From assembly GCF_000372725.1 (NCBI RefSeq), contig NW_005199983.1, forward strand, positions 28,205-92,204: a stretch of 64,000 bases of DNA, in the 5' to 3' direction. A program made the position numbers and the translations under genes. Below, piece by piece: positions 49,192 to 64,000 of this stretch (position 1 is the first letter of the stretch; every line of letters starts with the position of its first letter). This stretch comes from Emiliania huxleyi CCMP1516 (taxonomy: Eukaryota > Haptophyta > Isochrysidales > Noelaerhabdaceae). The notes beneath the pieces are model-generated. The model was not told where the DNA came from. It saw only the letters and a program-made list of their open reading frames with translations, and did not search any database.

Positions 49192-49902
49192 TCAGATTGT
49201 CATCAGATCCTCCTCCTTCTTCCCGAGTTCCGTCTCGACCTTGGCCATGAAGCGCTCGACGAGCCGCTCGACGTCCTTCTCCGCGCGCTTCACCTCGTCC
49301 TTCGAGGGCAGCGCCTTGGCCTTCTTCATCGCCTTTTGCCGCGTGCCGCGAAGCGCCTGCCGCGCCTCCTCGGCCGCCCGCTTGACCTCCTTCCGCAGCG
49401 CCTCTCGCGCCTCCTGCGTTGGCCGCGGGAGCGCCACCTTGACCGCCTTGCCAACCACCTCCGGCGCCAGCCCCAGCTCCGACGCCTCGATGCCCTTGAC
49501 GACGGCGGCGACGTTCGCCGCGTCGAACACCGACACCTGCAGCGTGCGCGGCGTCGGGGCGAGCACTTTGGCCACCGAAGAGAGCGGAGCGCCGCCCGTC
49601 GCCAGCGTGAGCTGGAGCGACTCCAGCATCGCAGGCGTCGCGCGCCCAGCCTGCAGCCCCAGGAACTCGCGCTGCAGGATGCCGACCGACCTCTCCAGCT
49701 GCGCCTCGAGCCGCTCCAAGTCGATCCCGCTCGCCGACCCGTCGCCGTCCGGCTCCGGGTCGACCGCGGCCGCAGTTTTTGCCTTCCCCTTCCCCTTGTC
49801 CTTGGCTTTCTTGGCGAGGCCTCGCGTGAGTAACCGCCCTCGCTCGCGCAGCGGCGAGACGAGCGGCGATTGCGGGAGAGCCACTCGGCGCAGCAAGAAC
49901 AT
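49192..49902 (-). CDS. frr: Ribosome recycling factor, organellar
   Basis: Single exon, 236 residues from ATG 49902. The Arg-rich, acid-free leader MFLLRRVALPQSPLVSPLRE looks mitochondrial rather than the signal-type plastid leader seen in other genes here. The RRF domain follows: GLQAGRATPAMLESLQL, TPRTLQVSVFDAANVAAVVK, KVALPRPTQEAREALRKEVK, ALPSKDEVKRAEKDVERLVE (the family has KDD(E/V)xKRAE...LTD). With EF-G it splits post-termination organellar ribosomes. The C-terminus KKEEDLMTI is slightly longer than in bacteria. Confidence 0.92.
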   Translation of the reverse strand: MFLLRRVALPQSPLVSPLRERGRLLTRGLAKKAKDKGKGKAKTAAAVDPEPDGDGSASGIDLERLEAQLERSVGILQREFLGLQAGRATPAMLESLQLTLATGGAPLSSVAKVLAPTPRTLQVSVFDAANVAAVVKGIEASELGLAPEVVGKAVKVALPRPTQEAREALRKEVKRAAEEARQALRGTRQKAMKKAKALPSKDEVKRAEKDVERLVERFMAKVETELGKKEEDLMTI

Positions 49903-49922
49903 TTCTCGCAAAGAAAAGAATT

Positions 49923-50749
49923 TTACAAGGTTTTCGTGCCTTCCTCCCATCCCTCGGACGCCGCCGCGCCTCGCGGGGCTCGCGGGGTCGCTGTTGACCA
50001 CCTCGCGACCGTGCTTGGCAGCGAGAAAGCGAGCGCACACTCATAGTCCGTCCCCTCCAGCGGGCTGCGGCTGGGAGGGACGGCAAACCCGTTGTGGGCA
50101 CCAAACCCGTTGTAGACAAGTGGACGCGAGCGCCGGCTCTGCAGCGGGGTGGGGCGGGCGAGAGCGGGGCACGGCAATCAAGGTTCGAGGCCCAACTGCC
50201 GGCGCATCTCGGCGCATCTCGGAGTGAGGCACAGGCCTGCGGACCACCAACCATGTCATCGAAGGCGAGGACACAGCAGTGGTGGCCGGGACCGCGCTCG
50301 AGGTATGCGTGCCTGCGTCATCCGGAATGCGACCCGAGATGACCCGAGATGACCCGAGATGCGCCGGGGATTAGCCGGGGATTAGCCGGGCCCGCGCTCG
50401 AGGGACGCGCGCCTCAGACGGAAGTGCGTGGGCGTGACACGAATGGCGTGAAAGCCCCCCGGACGAGGGGCGCGCGCCGTTGGGCGCGCGATGTGGTTGC
50501 ACTCGGTGGCTCCCGGCGACTCCCGGCGGCTCCCGGCGACTCTCGGCTAGTCTCGCCGCTTCGGGCGTGCGATGTGGTAGCCCGTGGTGAGGACCTGGCC
50601 GTGACCAAGCCAAGGTACGCGCGGCGGCGGGCGACGGCGGGGACGGAGACGACGAGCGCGGTGCTGTCGCGCTCCCCGTACGCGTCGACCCCGACAACCT
50701 CGATCAAACAACACTCTGCCTTGGTACAGCCAGGGAGAGCGACGTGCAA
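49923..50749 (-). CDS. Unrecognised spliced gene
   Basis: Three likely exons: 50749-~50611 (ECCLIEVVGVDAYGERDSTA, VVSVPAVARRR), then from about 50302 (AYLERGPGHHCCVLAFDDMV), then from about 50136 (SRRSRPLVYNGFGAHNGFAV, GTDYECALAFSLPSTVARW) to stop 49923. The first predicted intron starts GCGTACCTTGGC and the next exon GCATACCTCGAGC, the same copy-of-exon-start pattern as in verified genes, with a GC donor. Sequence filling the intron repeats ATGACCCGAG. The 5' end may extend further. The stop lies 20 bp from the start of the ribosome recycling factor gene on the same strand. Confidence 0.4.
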
Positions 50750-51839
50750 CTAATCCCTCCTCAGGCGAGAGTCTGCGGGGCTCACGAGCCGAGTCTCAGC
50801 CACACGCCCCTCGCGCCTATGATAGTCCCCAGCAGCTCACCGATGGAGCTTGCGCCGCGGCTCAATCCACAGGCGCAGCAGCATTGCGACGCATTCTCCA
50901 AGCACGGCCTCTGGCGTTGCGAGTGCACAGAGAGCGAGCAATAGTCGACCAAAGCACTGATCTGTGGGCAGCGGATCTCCATGGCGGTCGCGCCCAGAGA
51001 AAGGACAACCGCGGGCCTCGGATGCTCGCCCGGATGCGGACCCGCCGTGTGAGTTGCAGACCCGGAGGAGGCCGACCCGGCTCACCCCCAGAGAGGCCAT
51101 GCCCAGGGTCAGGCATAAAAGGGGGGTGTTTCCGTCCGTCCTCTTTCCTCGTGTAAACTGCTGTATTGCTATTGGAGATCGAGCTTCTTGACCCGTGATC
51201 CCCCCTTTCGTTCTCTGTTTTCTTTCTTTCTTCAAGGCCGTGAACCAGAAATCGATTCGCCAGTTCAGGCTGGTGCCCCACAAAAGTTTTTTCTTTTTCA
51301 CGGCACAGCTCTGACCTCTCATCCCCTACCTGCTAGCAGGGTGGGATCATCCTGACCGCGCAAGATATAAAGGGTGTCCTTAAGCCTTAAGGGCTCTGTC
51401 TGCTCGCAAGGCGCCCGCGTCGCAGACGCGGTACCATTGACAAATCTGCAATATACCCCCACACGAGCAAATAGCAAAATCCGAATACCGTGCACGAACT
51501 GCGTGATGTGCGCCGGGCAAGCCTTCAGCTGGTGCCACATTACGTAAAATTGAAGCCAAGAACGTCCGCCAAATCCGTGCTTTCGTGCTTTCGGAGCAAC
51601 TGAGGGAAAGCCGCTGATCGAGCCCAGCGTGCCCGCGGCCGCGTCCCGCGCAGCACCGCCGCTGGGGACGACACGCTGCGGAATCGGATCGAGCCCATGC
51701 ACCGGGCAAAGAAGGACGCTGCAGAAGCGGTTGGAGAGGCAGCCGGCGTCTGCCGTCACAACGAGTCCCAGCGCTGGTTGGACATGCGCGTCGGCTCGCC
51801 CGAGGACTGCCGAGCTCTGCAACCGAGGAGAGTGAGGGT
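50750..51839. other. No convincing gene
   Basis: Mixed sequence with ORFs on both strands of up to 167 codons (51319-51822 minus) lacking domains or repeats. TTTTCTTTCTTTCTTC at 51216-51231 is a possible LINE tail remnant. TTTTTCACGGCACAGCTC at 51294 recurs at 53531. Confidence 0.3.
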
Positions 51840-52001
51840 GCGCCTCCCCTCACTGCTGGCCTGGCTGCGCACCGCCCCACAAAGCACCCCCTCGAGCATC
51901 TCTACAAGTACAAGTGCAAGGGCGACCTTCTCCAAGTCGTCAACGCGCCCGGCGGCTCCGGCAAGACTTTAGCCTTGGCCACCCTCCTTGCGGAGTAGGA
52001 G
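51840..52001 (+). pseudogene. Fragment of a P-loop NTPase/helicase
   Basis: The frame reads HPLEHLYKYK then LLQVVNAPGGSGKTLALATL with a Walker A GGSGKT, ending in TAG after LLAE. The context resembles motif I of superfamily-1 helicases. No other helicase motif lies nearby in either direction, so it is a truncated fragment or a lone exon. Confidence 0.4.
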
Positions 52002-52084
52002 GAGATCCGCTCTCGGTCGGCAACGTGGCAGCTAGTCGAGGGACTCGGTAGTTGTGACCCCCCTGAGTGAGGACAGGAGAGAGA

Positions 52085-52300
52085 GAGCTTTTGTGGTGCT
52101 GGGCGTGTACGCAATAACGGGACAGGGTGCTTGTTCTCTCCATCTCCCCTTCTAGCTCTTAGCATGAGCTGCGCCCTGTGTCCGACCCCTTTTGCGCAGC
52201 AACACCTTAAACTTTTAGGCCCTCCAAATTCGGGTCGGACGGAGCGTAGCGGAGTGGGCCCCGAGTTTGAAAAGGGCGACGGACGCCTCTGGGGGGAGGC
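52085..52300. repeat. Dispersed repeat family C, partial copy
   Basis: GTACGCAATAACGGGACAGG ... CTTTTGCGCAGCAACACCTT ... CCGAGTTTGAAAAGGGCGAC matches 7745-7870 and parts of 10540-10880. Confidence 0.7.
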
Positions 52301-53227
52301 GAGGGCCCTAGAGGGCATCCATGCGGGGGGGAGATGGGGTCCCATGGCCCGCCGCAGGCGCCGATTTTTTCGGGATTTTTTTCTTTTTTGCGCGATTTTT
52401 TACTTGTTTTCATGGGAATTCGCTGTACTTGCGGCCATGCTATCACGCCTTGCGACAGCCTGTCGGCGCTGCTGACCGTGCCCTGCTGCGCAATTGACCA
52501 CCTGCATAGCTCGCGGCCTTAGTATCCACCATTCAGTGACGACCTGATCGTACGGCCAGTAGGAAGCAAGGTGTCCTTCCAGCGCGTGCACGCTTCTGAC
52601 GCAATGCGCGTCACAAACTGCCTCGGCGACTGGCTGCTGGCACTCTCGAGGCTATGCCTACACAGCCTCGCGCGCATGGGCAGTCATACAAGAGGGACCA
52701 TGCACTTTCTCAGGAGAGCGCCGGTGCCTCTCTCTTGGACCGGCAAACTTGGTGGTCTCGTGTCACCAATGTGGGACCAGTGCAGCATCGCGCCATCGAC
52801 AGCTCTGAACTGCGCCTCACCACTGACCGGGAAGGCCGCCAAGTGGGCCAGCACAGGTCGCACATTGTGGCAGCAGTCAGCAGTGCATGTCTGATAGCTA
52901 GAGCAGCAGCGTCAGGGTCGCAGGGTCGGATCGTGTCAAGCCTCTCGCCCGGCCGGCCGCGTGCAGACGTCGGCCTGTCTGCTGTCTGGAGTGATCTGTC
53001 GGCGGTCAGTACGACCGATCAGGTCGGAGTTTTCTGATGGTTGGAGGGTCTATCTGTATGTACTCCTCGAGATCTCTCCAAATCTGCCCTCTGATTAACC
53101 TAGCTTAATCGGGAAGTCGGTGCTAGCGGAGACTAGCGGAGCCGGAGCCCCGTTTCCGCACTGCTGCGCGGCGCACGGTGCCTCCGGGGGCCCCCGCCTC
53201 CCCCCAGAGACGGACGCTTGCGTCCTA
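52301..53227. other. No convincing gene
   Basis: T-rich run (52365-52412), then a stretch with an open plus-strand frame (52654-53037) of ordinary composition but no recognisable domain; possibly a lone exon. Confidence 0.25.
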
Positions 53228-53311
53228 GCCTCCAACAACGCCTCCCCGGCGCAGAGGGGCCCCCGGAGGGATGCTCAACCGCTCCACGCCACGCCGCTTG
53301 CGGCGGTCCTA
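53228..53311. repeat. Dispersed repeat family C, GGATGCTCAACCGCTCC module
   Basis: Nearly identical to 10893-10975. Interrupted at its right end by the LINE insertion at 53319. Confidence 0.75.
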
Positions 53312-53318
53312 TTCCCAG

Positions 53319-53501
53319 AAAGAAAGAAAGAAAGAAAACAGACAACCCAAGGGAGGGATGGGAGGACGGCACGCCGCCACCACACAGGGATTTTAAGGAG
53401 AGGTGTGTGGTGCGCTAGCCGTCGCCCACCCTAGGGAGTCTGCCTCTTCCTATCTCTCTTCGCAGTCTCTCGCCGCTTCTCGCTGCAACCTTCATGTCTT
53501 G
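53319..53501 (-). mobile_element. 5'-truncated LINE-like 3' end with 7-bp target duplication
   Basis: Minus-strand copy: the TTTC tail (as AAAGAAAGAAAGAAAG) abuts TTCCCAG at 53312-53318, and the truncated 5' end abuts TTCCCAG at 53502-53508. The body matches 28740-28890. It ends 66 bp upstream of the ATG of the next gene, so it is in that gene's promoter or 5' UTR. Confidence 0.85.
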
Positions 53502-53567
53502 TTCCCAGCTCCGCTAGCCGCGCTTATTTTCTTTTTCACGGCACAGCTCGCAGCGCTCTCCACACAC

Positions 53568-54075
53568 ATGAGTCTCTCGATCCTCACCTCGGCCCTCGGC
53601 CTCAACATCGGCGCGACCATCGCTGTTGCGAACTCGCGTGCCGCTGTTTCGATGGCTGAGATCGGTGACACCAAGGTCGCCTTCTCGAACGTGGCGCGGG
53701 AGTGGCGGTGAGGCCTCCGCACGACATCAGCACGGCTGCCGTCCCCGCTCTCCACATCCGTCGCCGCTCTCCAGGTGCAAGTACTCGCCGGGCGAGAGCG
53801 GCGGGCCTGGCGACTCAAAGTCGCTCGCCGCGTGCCAGGAGCTGCTTACCGAGTTCCTGCCCCGCATCAAAGCACTGCCCAAGGCCTCGGTGACGCGGCA
53901 GGTCTGCGGCGGCTGCCTCGACTTCAAGGTGTCGATCGTCCAGCCGCTCGACGAGCACGGAGAGTGGGCTGGCGCCGACTACAACCCGCTCGAGGAGGAG
54001 TTCCTTGCGAAGCTCAAGGACATCGACGGCGTCTCGCAGGTCGAGACTCAGGAGATCACCTTCGAGGCGCTCTAG
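53568..54075 (+). CDS. Small conserved protein of unknown function, red-plastid-algal type
   Basis: 146 residues from exons 53568-53707 and 53775-54075 (GT-AG, phase closes). The N-terminus MSLSILTSALGLNIGATIAV is hydrophobic, then SRAAVSMAEIGDTKVAFSNV suggests a targeting peptide. The body has AREWRCKYSPG, LTEFLPRIKALPKASVTRQV, CGGCLDFKVSIVQPL and VSQVETQEITFEAL. I recall proteins of this pattern in algae with complex plastids but cannot name a function. CxxC (CGGC) could bind metal or be redox active. Confidence 0.7.
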
Positions 54076-55240
54076 GCTTTTTCGCGCTGGCATGTGAGGC
54101 CGCGACTCGCGTGTTGCGTGGCCGTGTGTTGAGAGGCGCCGGGCACGCCACGTGGTCGCTACGGGCCATCGTGTTTTGATCTCTCGGTGAGTGGGCGCCC
54201 GCCCGCCGCATCTGAGGGGGTCGCGCGGGCCCTTGGCCCAGCCCCCCCAATTTTATCGAATTTATTTCAAAATCTGCAGGCGCGGAGCGCCTGCGAAAAT
54301 TTTGGAGAAATTTGCGGTCGGGCCCCTGATTTTCATCAAGATCTTTCAAATTGCTCGTGGCTTGGGCACACCTCTGGTGGTGCAGCGCACTCTGCGCAGC
54401 GCCACCGGCGGTGCGTCGGAGTGGCGGCCGCCACTCGCGTGGTGCGTTGCGGCCTCCCCGGAGAGCCCCCGTCACCACCGGCGGCCGCCTCAACTCCCCG
54501 AGCGGTGCCGGCTGGACCCCGGCACGCACGGCATTTCCTGCGCCCGCGCAGAGGGCCACAGCCCCTGGGCTAGCTGGTGGCGTATACCCACCTCAAGGCC
54601 GGCGGGGCGCGCACGCGCCGGCGATGGACAACGCCACCGGCTCAAGGGCTCGCACTCTCCTCACCACCGCGCGCGCGCTGCAGCAGGAGTACCGCATGCC
54701 GCAATGCGACATCATGCCGCGCTGCGACAAGATGCCGCAGCTGCACCGCTTCTCCTGGACAGCCATCGAGTACTCGATGGTCCACTCCGAGGGCGCGCGG
54801 TCAGCACCGCGCCGGATCTCTTCTGAGAGCCGGCGCGGATCGCGGATGCGACTCAAGGCTCCGCCGGCGGATCTGTGGCCTGGCGCCTGCCAGACTGCGG
54901 GTCCAAATACCCCGGCGCTCGCGCGCGCCACCGCCCCCGGCGCGGGGTGGGATATCAGTTCGTGAGTCCTGTGTCCCCGTCCCTGTGCTCCACCTTCTTC
55001 TCCCGTGTCAGTCCCTGAGAACCCCACTATACAGCGCCACCTCGTGAGCTGTTCTGTGAGCTGTGTGCTGTGTGTCCAGCAGTCCGGACCCGGTGCTACG
55101 GCCGGTGACAGTGTGCCTCGTGTCGGCTCCCGAGCCAATCGTGTGCAGCGTGTGTGCGTGTGGGCCCGTCCTCCATGCTTGGAGGTGTGTAAGACTGACT
55201 GACTGACTTTCAAATTGCGGTGTGGAGTTGGGGGTCCGGT
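54076..55240. other. No convincing gene
   Basis: GC-rich, with one charged open stretch (54600-54830, frame with QEYRMPQCDIMPRCDKMPQ) that may be an isolated exon. The segment 54230-54345 resembles low-complexity sequence near 56500-56610 (AAAATTTGCGG elements). Confidence 0.3.
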
Positions 55241-55262
55241 CCAGGTCCGGTCGGGTTCGGCG

Positions 55263-55520
55263 TTCGGGTTAGGGTTAGGGTTACGGTTAGGGTTAGCAAG
55301 GGTTAGGGTTAGGGTTAGGGTTGGGTTAGCTTAGGGTTAAAATTAGTCTTGTTGTGTCTGTATATGCCAGCGTTGCAGGGTTCTGCGCTGAGGTCTGGCC
55401 CCAGCGCCGACGAGTAAGATTCAGCCCCGTACGCTGACCTAGGGTTAGGGTTAGGGTGTTAGGGCTAGGGTTAGGGTTAGGGTTAGGGTTAGGGTTAGGG
55501 TTAGGGTTAGGGTTCGGGTT
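55263..55520 (+). repeat. Interstitial telomeric TTAGGG repeats
   Basis: Two TTAGGG tracts (55263-55335 with variants such as TTACGG and TTAGCAAGGG; 55440-55520 nearly perfect). Each is followed by a copy of a ~75-bp module (CCAGCGCCGACGAGTAAGA, 55371-55438 and 55543-55611). Confidence 0.95.
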
Positions 55521-55611
55521 AGTCTTGTTGTGTCTATATGCCAGCGTTGCAGAGTTCTGCGCTGGGATCTGGCCCCAGCGCCGACGAGTAAGACTCAGCC
55601 CCGCACGCCGA

Positions 55612-56012
55612 CCCCACACCAAATGCCGCCTCAGGGTGCCAGCCACCTCTTACACGCGGCCGGCGCCCTCTCGCGGCAAAAGGGTCAAGCGAGCGGGAGA
55701 GTCGCGATGTCTGCGCACCCGCGCACCCGCGTGCCGATGGGCGGCACACGCGGCTGAGAGAGGCCCTGTCACGCCGCCAGTAGCGTTCCGCACTCCCCAC
55801 GCCACCAAATGCCGCCTCAGGGCGCCAGCCACCTCTTACACGCGGCCGGCGCCCTCTCGCGGCAAAAGGGTCGAGCGAGCGGGCAGAGTCGCGATGTCTG
55901 CGCACCCGCGTGCCGATGGGCGGCACACGCGGCCGAGAGAGGCCCTGTCACGCCGCCAGTAGCGTTCCGCACTCCTCACGCCACCAAATGCCGCCTCAGG
56001 GCGCCAGCCACC
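55612..56012. repeat. ~180-bp satellite, two full and one partial unit
   Basis: Units start at CACCAAATGCCGCCTCAGGG near 55617, 55803 and 55982 and share ACCTCTTACACGCGGCCGGC and GATGGGCGGCACACGCGGC. Directly downstream of the telomeric repeats, as in a subtelomere. Confidence 0.9.
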
Positions 56013-57375
56013 TCTTACGAGCGGGAGCGCGGGTGCCGCGTATAGTCCGTTTCCGGTGGCCACTACCGGGCTCGGTCCCCTCGGTGCTCGCTGCGGTCGA
56101 CTCGGCGGACCGGGTGGCGCGCGAAGAGCACATTGCGCGGGCCAAGGCATCGTCGCGGGCCTGTCGCGCGCTCAACCTGGCCAAGAAGGAGGGACAAGTA
56201 GGCACCAGATATGGCCTGAGACGGGTCTTCGAGCAGGAACGCAGGCCGTTCATGCTCGCCATCAAAGCAGCTGCGTCATCCGGCGGCCGCCTGCGCTAGA
56301 AATGATCGGCACCAGAGCCGGGAGGTGCGCGCGGTCGGTCGCGGGGGAGCGCAATGCGATGGCCTGAGCGAGGACGCCCGTCTGTGCGCCCGCGCGTTAG
56401 CCATGTCTGGGGAGGTGAACGCGTCCTGTTGAGTGGTGGGATGTCGTGTGTGTGGGTGTTCGCCGCCTATATGCTCTATCCTGCGGCAAGACGGACGTGT
56501 TTTGACAATCAAAATCTACCTCAAAATTTGCGGCCGCCCCTCGAAATTTGCTGATCAAAATTTGCGGTGGCACGGATCGAAACCTGTGGTTTGGCCCGCC
56601 GGGCCCCCTTAGTCTGAAAACAAAAACAATCTCAAAAACAGCCAAAATCAGCCTGCGAGAGAGGCACTCTGCACGCGCCGCGCTGACCTCGTGCGGGGAT
56701 ATGACATATGTGTGTGCCGAGACACCAAATACTGCTCTAAAAACTCTGGAAAAACACCCCCTTCTCCGTTCTCGGCTTGCCTTTCACGAAGCCGTTAGTT
56801 AGCCGATCCTAAGCGCCATCCTTCCTGCTCTCACCTCTATGCTTCCCCGCGCCGCCTCCTTGGCCCCCTCTGGGCCCCCTTGGGCGCATTTTCTACTCCC
56901 AGGGTCATATCTAGGGGCTGTAGTCTAGGGGCAACTAGTGCTAACTAGATCGATATAGAGGGTCGTCCCGCCGGCCGCGGCCCCCCTTGAGTTTTCTGTG
57001 TTTTCTGTTTTTCAAAACGACGCCCGCCCGCCCGCCACCCCGCGGCGGCTCGGCCCCGCCCACTCACCGAGAGATCAAAACGCGACGGCCACGGCGCCCA
57101 CGCTCGAGAGTTTGCTCGAAGGGTCGAAGCCGTTATAGCTATTACCCCCCCCCGCCAGAAGCCCAGAACCCAGATCTATATTTGAGTGAGTTATTTGAGA
57201 GCGAGACGAATGACAAAAAAGAAATGACCAAGACCCAGGCGCATGCTCCCGTGCCTGTTCTCTGACCGCGCGGCGATTTTGCTTCACGCGCATATTAAAA
57301 CCCGCGAGGTTTGTCTCAAAGTTTGCACATGGAGCATGGTCGTCCGGTCGTTGTGTCTCACACTGTCAGCGCGTG
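56013..57375. other. Mostly no gene seen
   Basis: 56060-56299 holds an open helical frame ending RRPFMLAIKAAASSGGRLR that may be the end of an unidentified plus-strand gene. The rest (56400-57375) is mixed, partly AT-richer sequence without domains, ending in the 3' flank of the Vps34 gene. Confidence 0.3.
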
Positions 57376-62482
<5,107 letters not shown>

Positions 62483-63080
62483 CTGCGCCGGAAATACGGC
62501 CAGCGGCTTACGCAGAAGCGGCTGAAGCGGCAGCGGCAGGCAGCGACAGTGAAGAGAAAACACGGCGGGTGCAGCGGCGGCGCGGCGCGCAGCGGCGAGC
62601 AAGTGGCGGGCGAAGCAGAGGGAGAAGAACATCTGGTGGTGGCAGGCGATCTGGCGGGAGATGGAGACTGCCCGAGCCAGAGTACAGCAGATCGCGCGGA
62701 TCGTTGCGAGGGGACAGTGGCGAGGGCGGTACCCGGAGGTGCTCATCGTGGCTGCTTCTGCTGCTCGGCATGCGCTCGCCTCGACTGCCAATCTGCAAAG
62801 GCTTTTGCCGCACACGCCGGCAGCGGCGACTGCGTGCGCGCGGACGTCGACCGGGGCTTCTCTGTGGGGTGTTCGGGGTACACGAGCTCCATTTCTGGGG
62901 CCCTGTTGCAGCCCCGCGGCGGGCGTTCCGCGCAAATTGCGTTCGTCAGATGCTTGTTTCCCGCCACAACTCCCGCCACAGCCCCCCCCCGGGGGGCGAA
63001 TAGCTATGCTCTTTGCGGCCCTTACCCAGCGGGTTGGACTGCGTTTTCTTTTTTCTGGAGCCCGCATCCTCAGCCGGCTG
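62483..63080. other. 5' region of Vps34
   Basis: Promoter/5' UTR side; open frames on both strands are low in information. Another short gene starts beyond it on the plus strand. Confidence 0.3.
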
Positions 63081-63089
63081 AAGGCTGAA

Positions 63090-63662
63090 AATGCGAACGC
63101 TGCTGTCTCTCTGCCTCATTGCGCCCTCGCTATGCAGCAATCTCGTGCGCGCCGATGCGCTGCTGGTCGCGCGTGGGCTCTGCGGAAACCGAGCGGTGCG
63201 TCTGGAAAGCGCTGCCTGACTCGCCCTCTTACTCCCTTCACCAGACCGTCCTGCTCTCTTACTCCCTTCTCCTTCCGTGCTGCTCCGTCGCAGGCCGCCA
63301 AGGCTGCGATATCTGCCGGCTATGTGACGACCAAATCGGCGCTCCCGTCTCGAAAGCCTCAAAGCCGCTCGCAGCTGACGCGGCTCTTTTTCTGCGAGTG
63401 CCCGGCGCCGACGGCGCCGGAACGGGCGCCGCAAGCGGCGCGACGTTCGCGGCGGCACCCAGCGAGGAGTCGCAGAGGCCGCAAGGAGGGAGGACCGTCC
63501 TGACGCCATCTGGGGAGGCTTTCTTGGCCAGCGCTGCACTGCAGCACAAGCTGGGGGAGGCCGTGGTGCCCGTGCGGAGGCGTTCGGCTGCCTCGCGCGC
63601 CTCGGTCTTCCAGCATCGGAAGCGCTCAGGCGGCGAGAAGCGCGCGGGCGGCGAGAGCACAT
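63090..63662 (+). CDS. Possible small secreted protein, two exons
   Basis: ATG 63090 opens MRTLLSLCLIAPSLCSNLVR, a convincing signal peptide, continuing to RAVRLESA. A GC-AG intron (63207 to about 63294, acceptor CGTCGCAG) would join it to AAKAAISAGYVTTKSALPSR. Downstream two frames stay open (one to about 63503, another to 63664 ending KRAGGEST), so the end is uncertain. No recognised domain; divergent from Vps34. Confidence 0.35.
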
Positions 63663-63773
63663 GACGTATGACGAGTTATTTAGTCGGGTGTCGGGTGTGA
63701 GGTGAGGAGGAGGGCCGCCGTGCGTCTGCAACGGAAGCAGCTTACAATCGCGGCCCCGCCGAACCCGAATCAT

Positions 63774-63960
63774 GCTTGGAGCACATTTAGTGCGGTCATC
63801 CGAACCTCACGCCCAGGACCGGGGGGAGCTAAGAAGCGCACCCAGTTGCCAGTTGGCCAGACGATTGCGGATTGGCAGACGACGATTGACGTTCTTGGTA
63901 TCGGGTTGCGGGCTCGAGAGAGCCCTAGCCCTGGCGGGTCGCGGTCGCAGGGCCATAACT
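63774..63960. repeat. Dispersed repeat family C, copy at window end
   Basis: CTTGGAGCACATTTAGTGCG ... GCTAAGAAGCGCACCCAG and GGTATCGGGTTGCGGGC ... GAGAGCCCTAGCCC match 34553-34700 and 10690-10780. Confidence 0.7.
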
Positions 63961-64000
63961 CGGTTGGTACCGCGCCCTTCGCGCTTTTTTCTTTTTTTGC

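Noticed and set aside
62508-63773. Overlapping ORFs on both strands upstream of Vps34
   Set aside because: Typical GC-rich shadow frames without domains; only the signal-peptide-bearing frame at 63090 is kept, at low confidence.

Overview
The window is nuclear DNA of a GC-rich, gene-dense, intron-rich eukaryotic alga with a complex (secondary, red-type) plastid. The evidence is a fucoxanthin/chlorophyll-binding antenna gene, several proteins whose N-termini combine a signal-peptide-like stretch with an 'AFAP/AFSAP'-type Phe motif, TTAGGG-type repeats, and genes on both strands with no operons. A haptophyte (Emiliania/Chrysochromulina/Prymnesium-like) fits best; a pelagophyte or another red-plastid alga is not excluded. 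I assigned the organism by inspection only.

Layout from left to right. 1-3022: 3' part of a family-2 glycosyltransferase (-) with a giant minisatellite intron. 3.1-7.0 kb: transposon-rich block (inverted TIR elements, a hAT-like MITE, a LINE fragment) around a small membrane-protein gene. 7.3-9.9 kb: partial gene, then a J-domain/PHD-finger protein. 10.5-12.3 kb: dispersed repeats and a frame-broken F-box/RCC1 gene. 13.6-19.7 kb: three minus-strand genes (Cys-loop-like channel, RRM/zinc-finger RNA-binding protein, succinate-semialdehyde dehydrogenase). 20-24 kb: GST-PDZ fusion, TIR element, PEP mutase/isocitrate-lyase-like enzyme. 25-30.5 kb: antenna protein, plastid-type methyltransferase, LINE with ORF. 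30.5-34.4 kb: two head-to-head genes and a WD-like gene. 35-40.2 kb: digalactosyldiacylglycerol synthase. 41-50.7 kb: alpha/beta hydrolase, proline-rich wall-type protein, two Frag1/DRAM paralogues, cyclophilin, ribosome recycling factor, an unknown spliced gene. 51.8-56 kb: gene fragment, repeats, a small conserved protein, interstitial telomere/satellite block. 57.4-62.5 kb: Vps34 phosphatidylinositol 3-kinase.

The main result concerns introns. Where protein homology and codon phase fix the junctions, most introns start with GC (a few with GT, GA or GG) and end with AG. In many of them the first 10-32 nt of the intron repeat the first nucleotides of the downstream exon, so both splice sites sit in copies of one direct repeat. 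The introns are filled with a small set of short tandem motifs reused in unrelated genes, or with AT-rich or TTAGGG cores. In one case the 3' splice site plus the start of the exon has been amplified 17 times. This looks like ongoing intron creation and expansion by local duplication.

Most CDS entries below are spliced; exon junctions are given where codon phase across the junction could be checked by hand. No database search was run.
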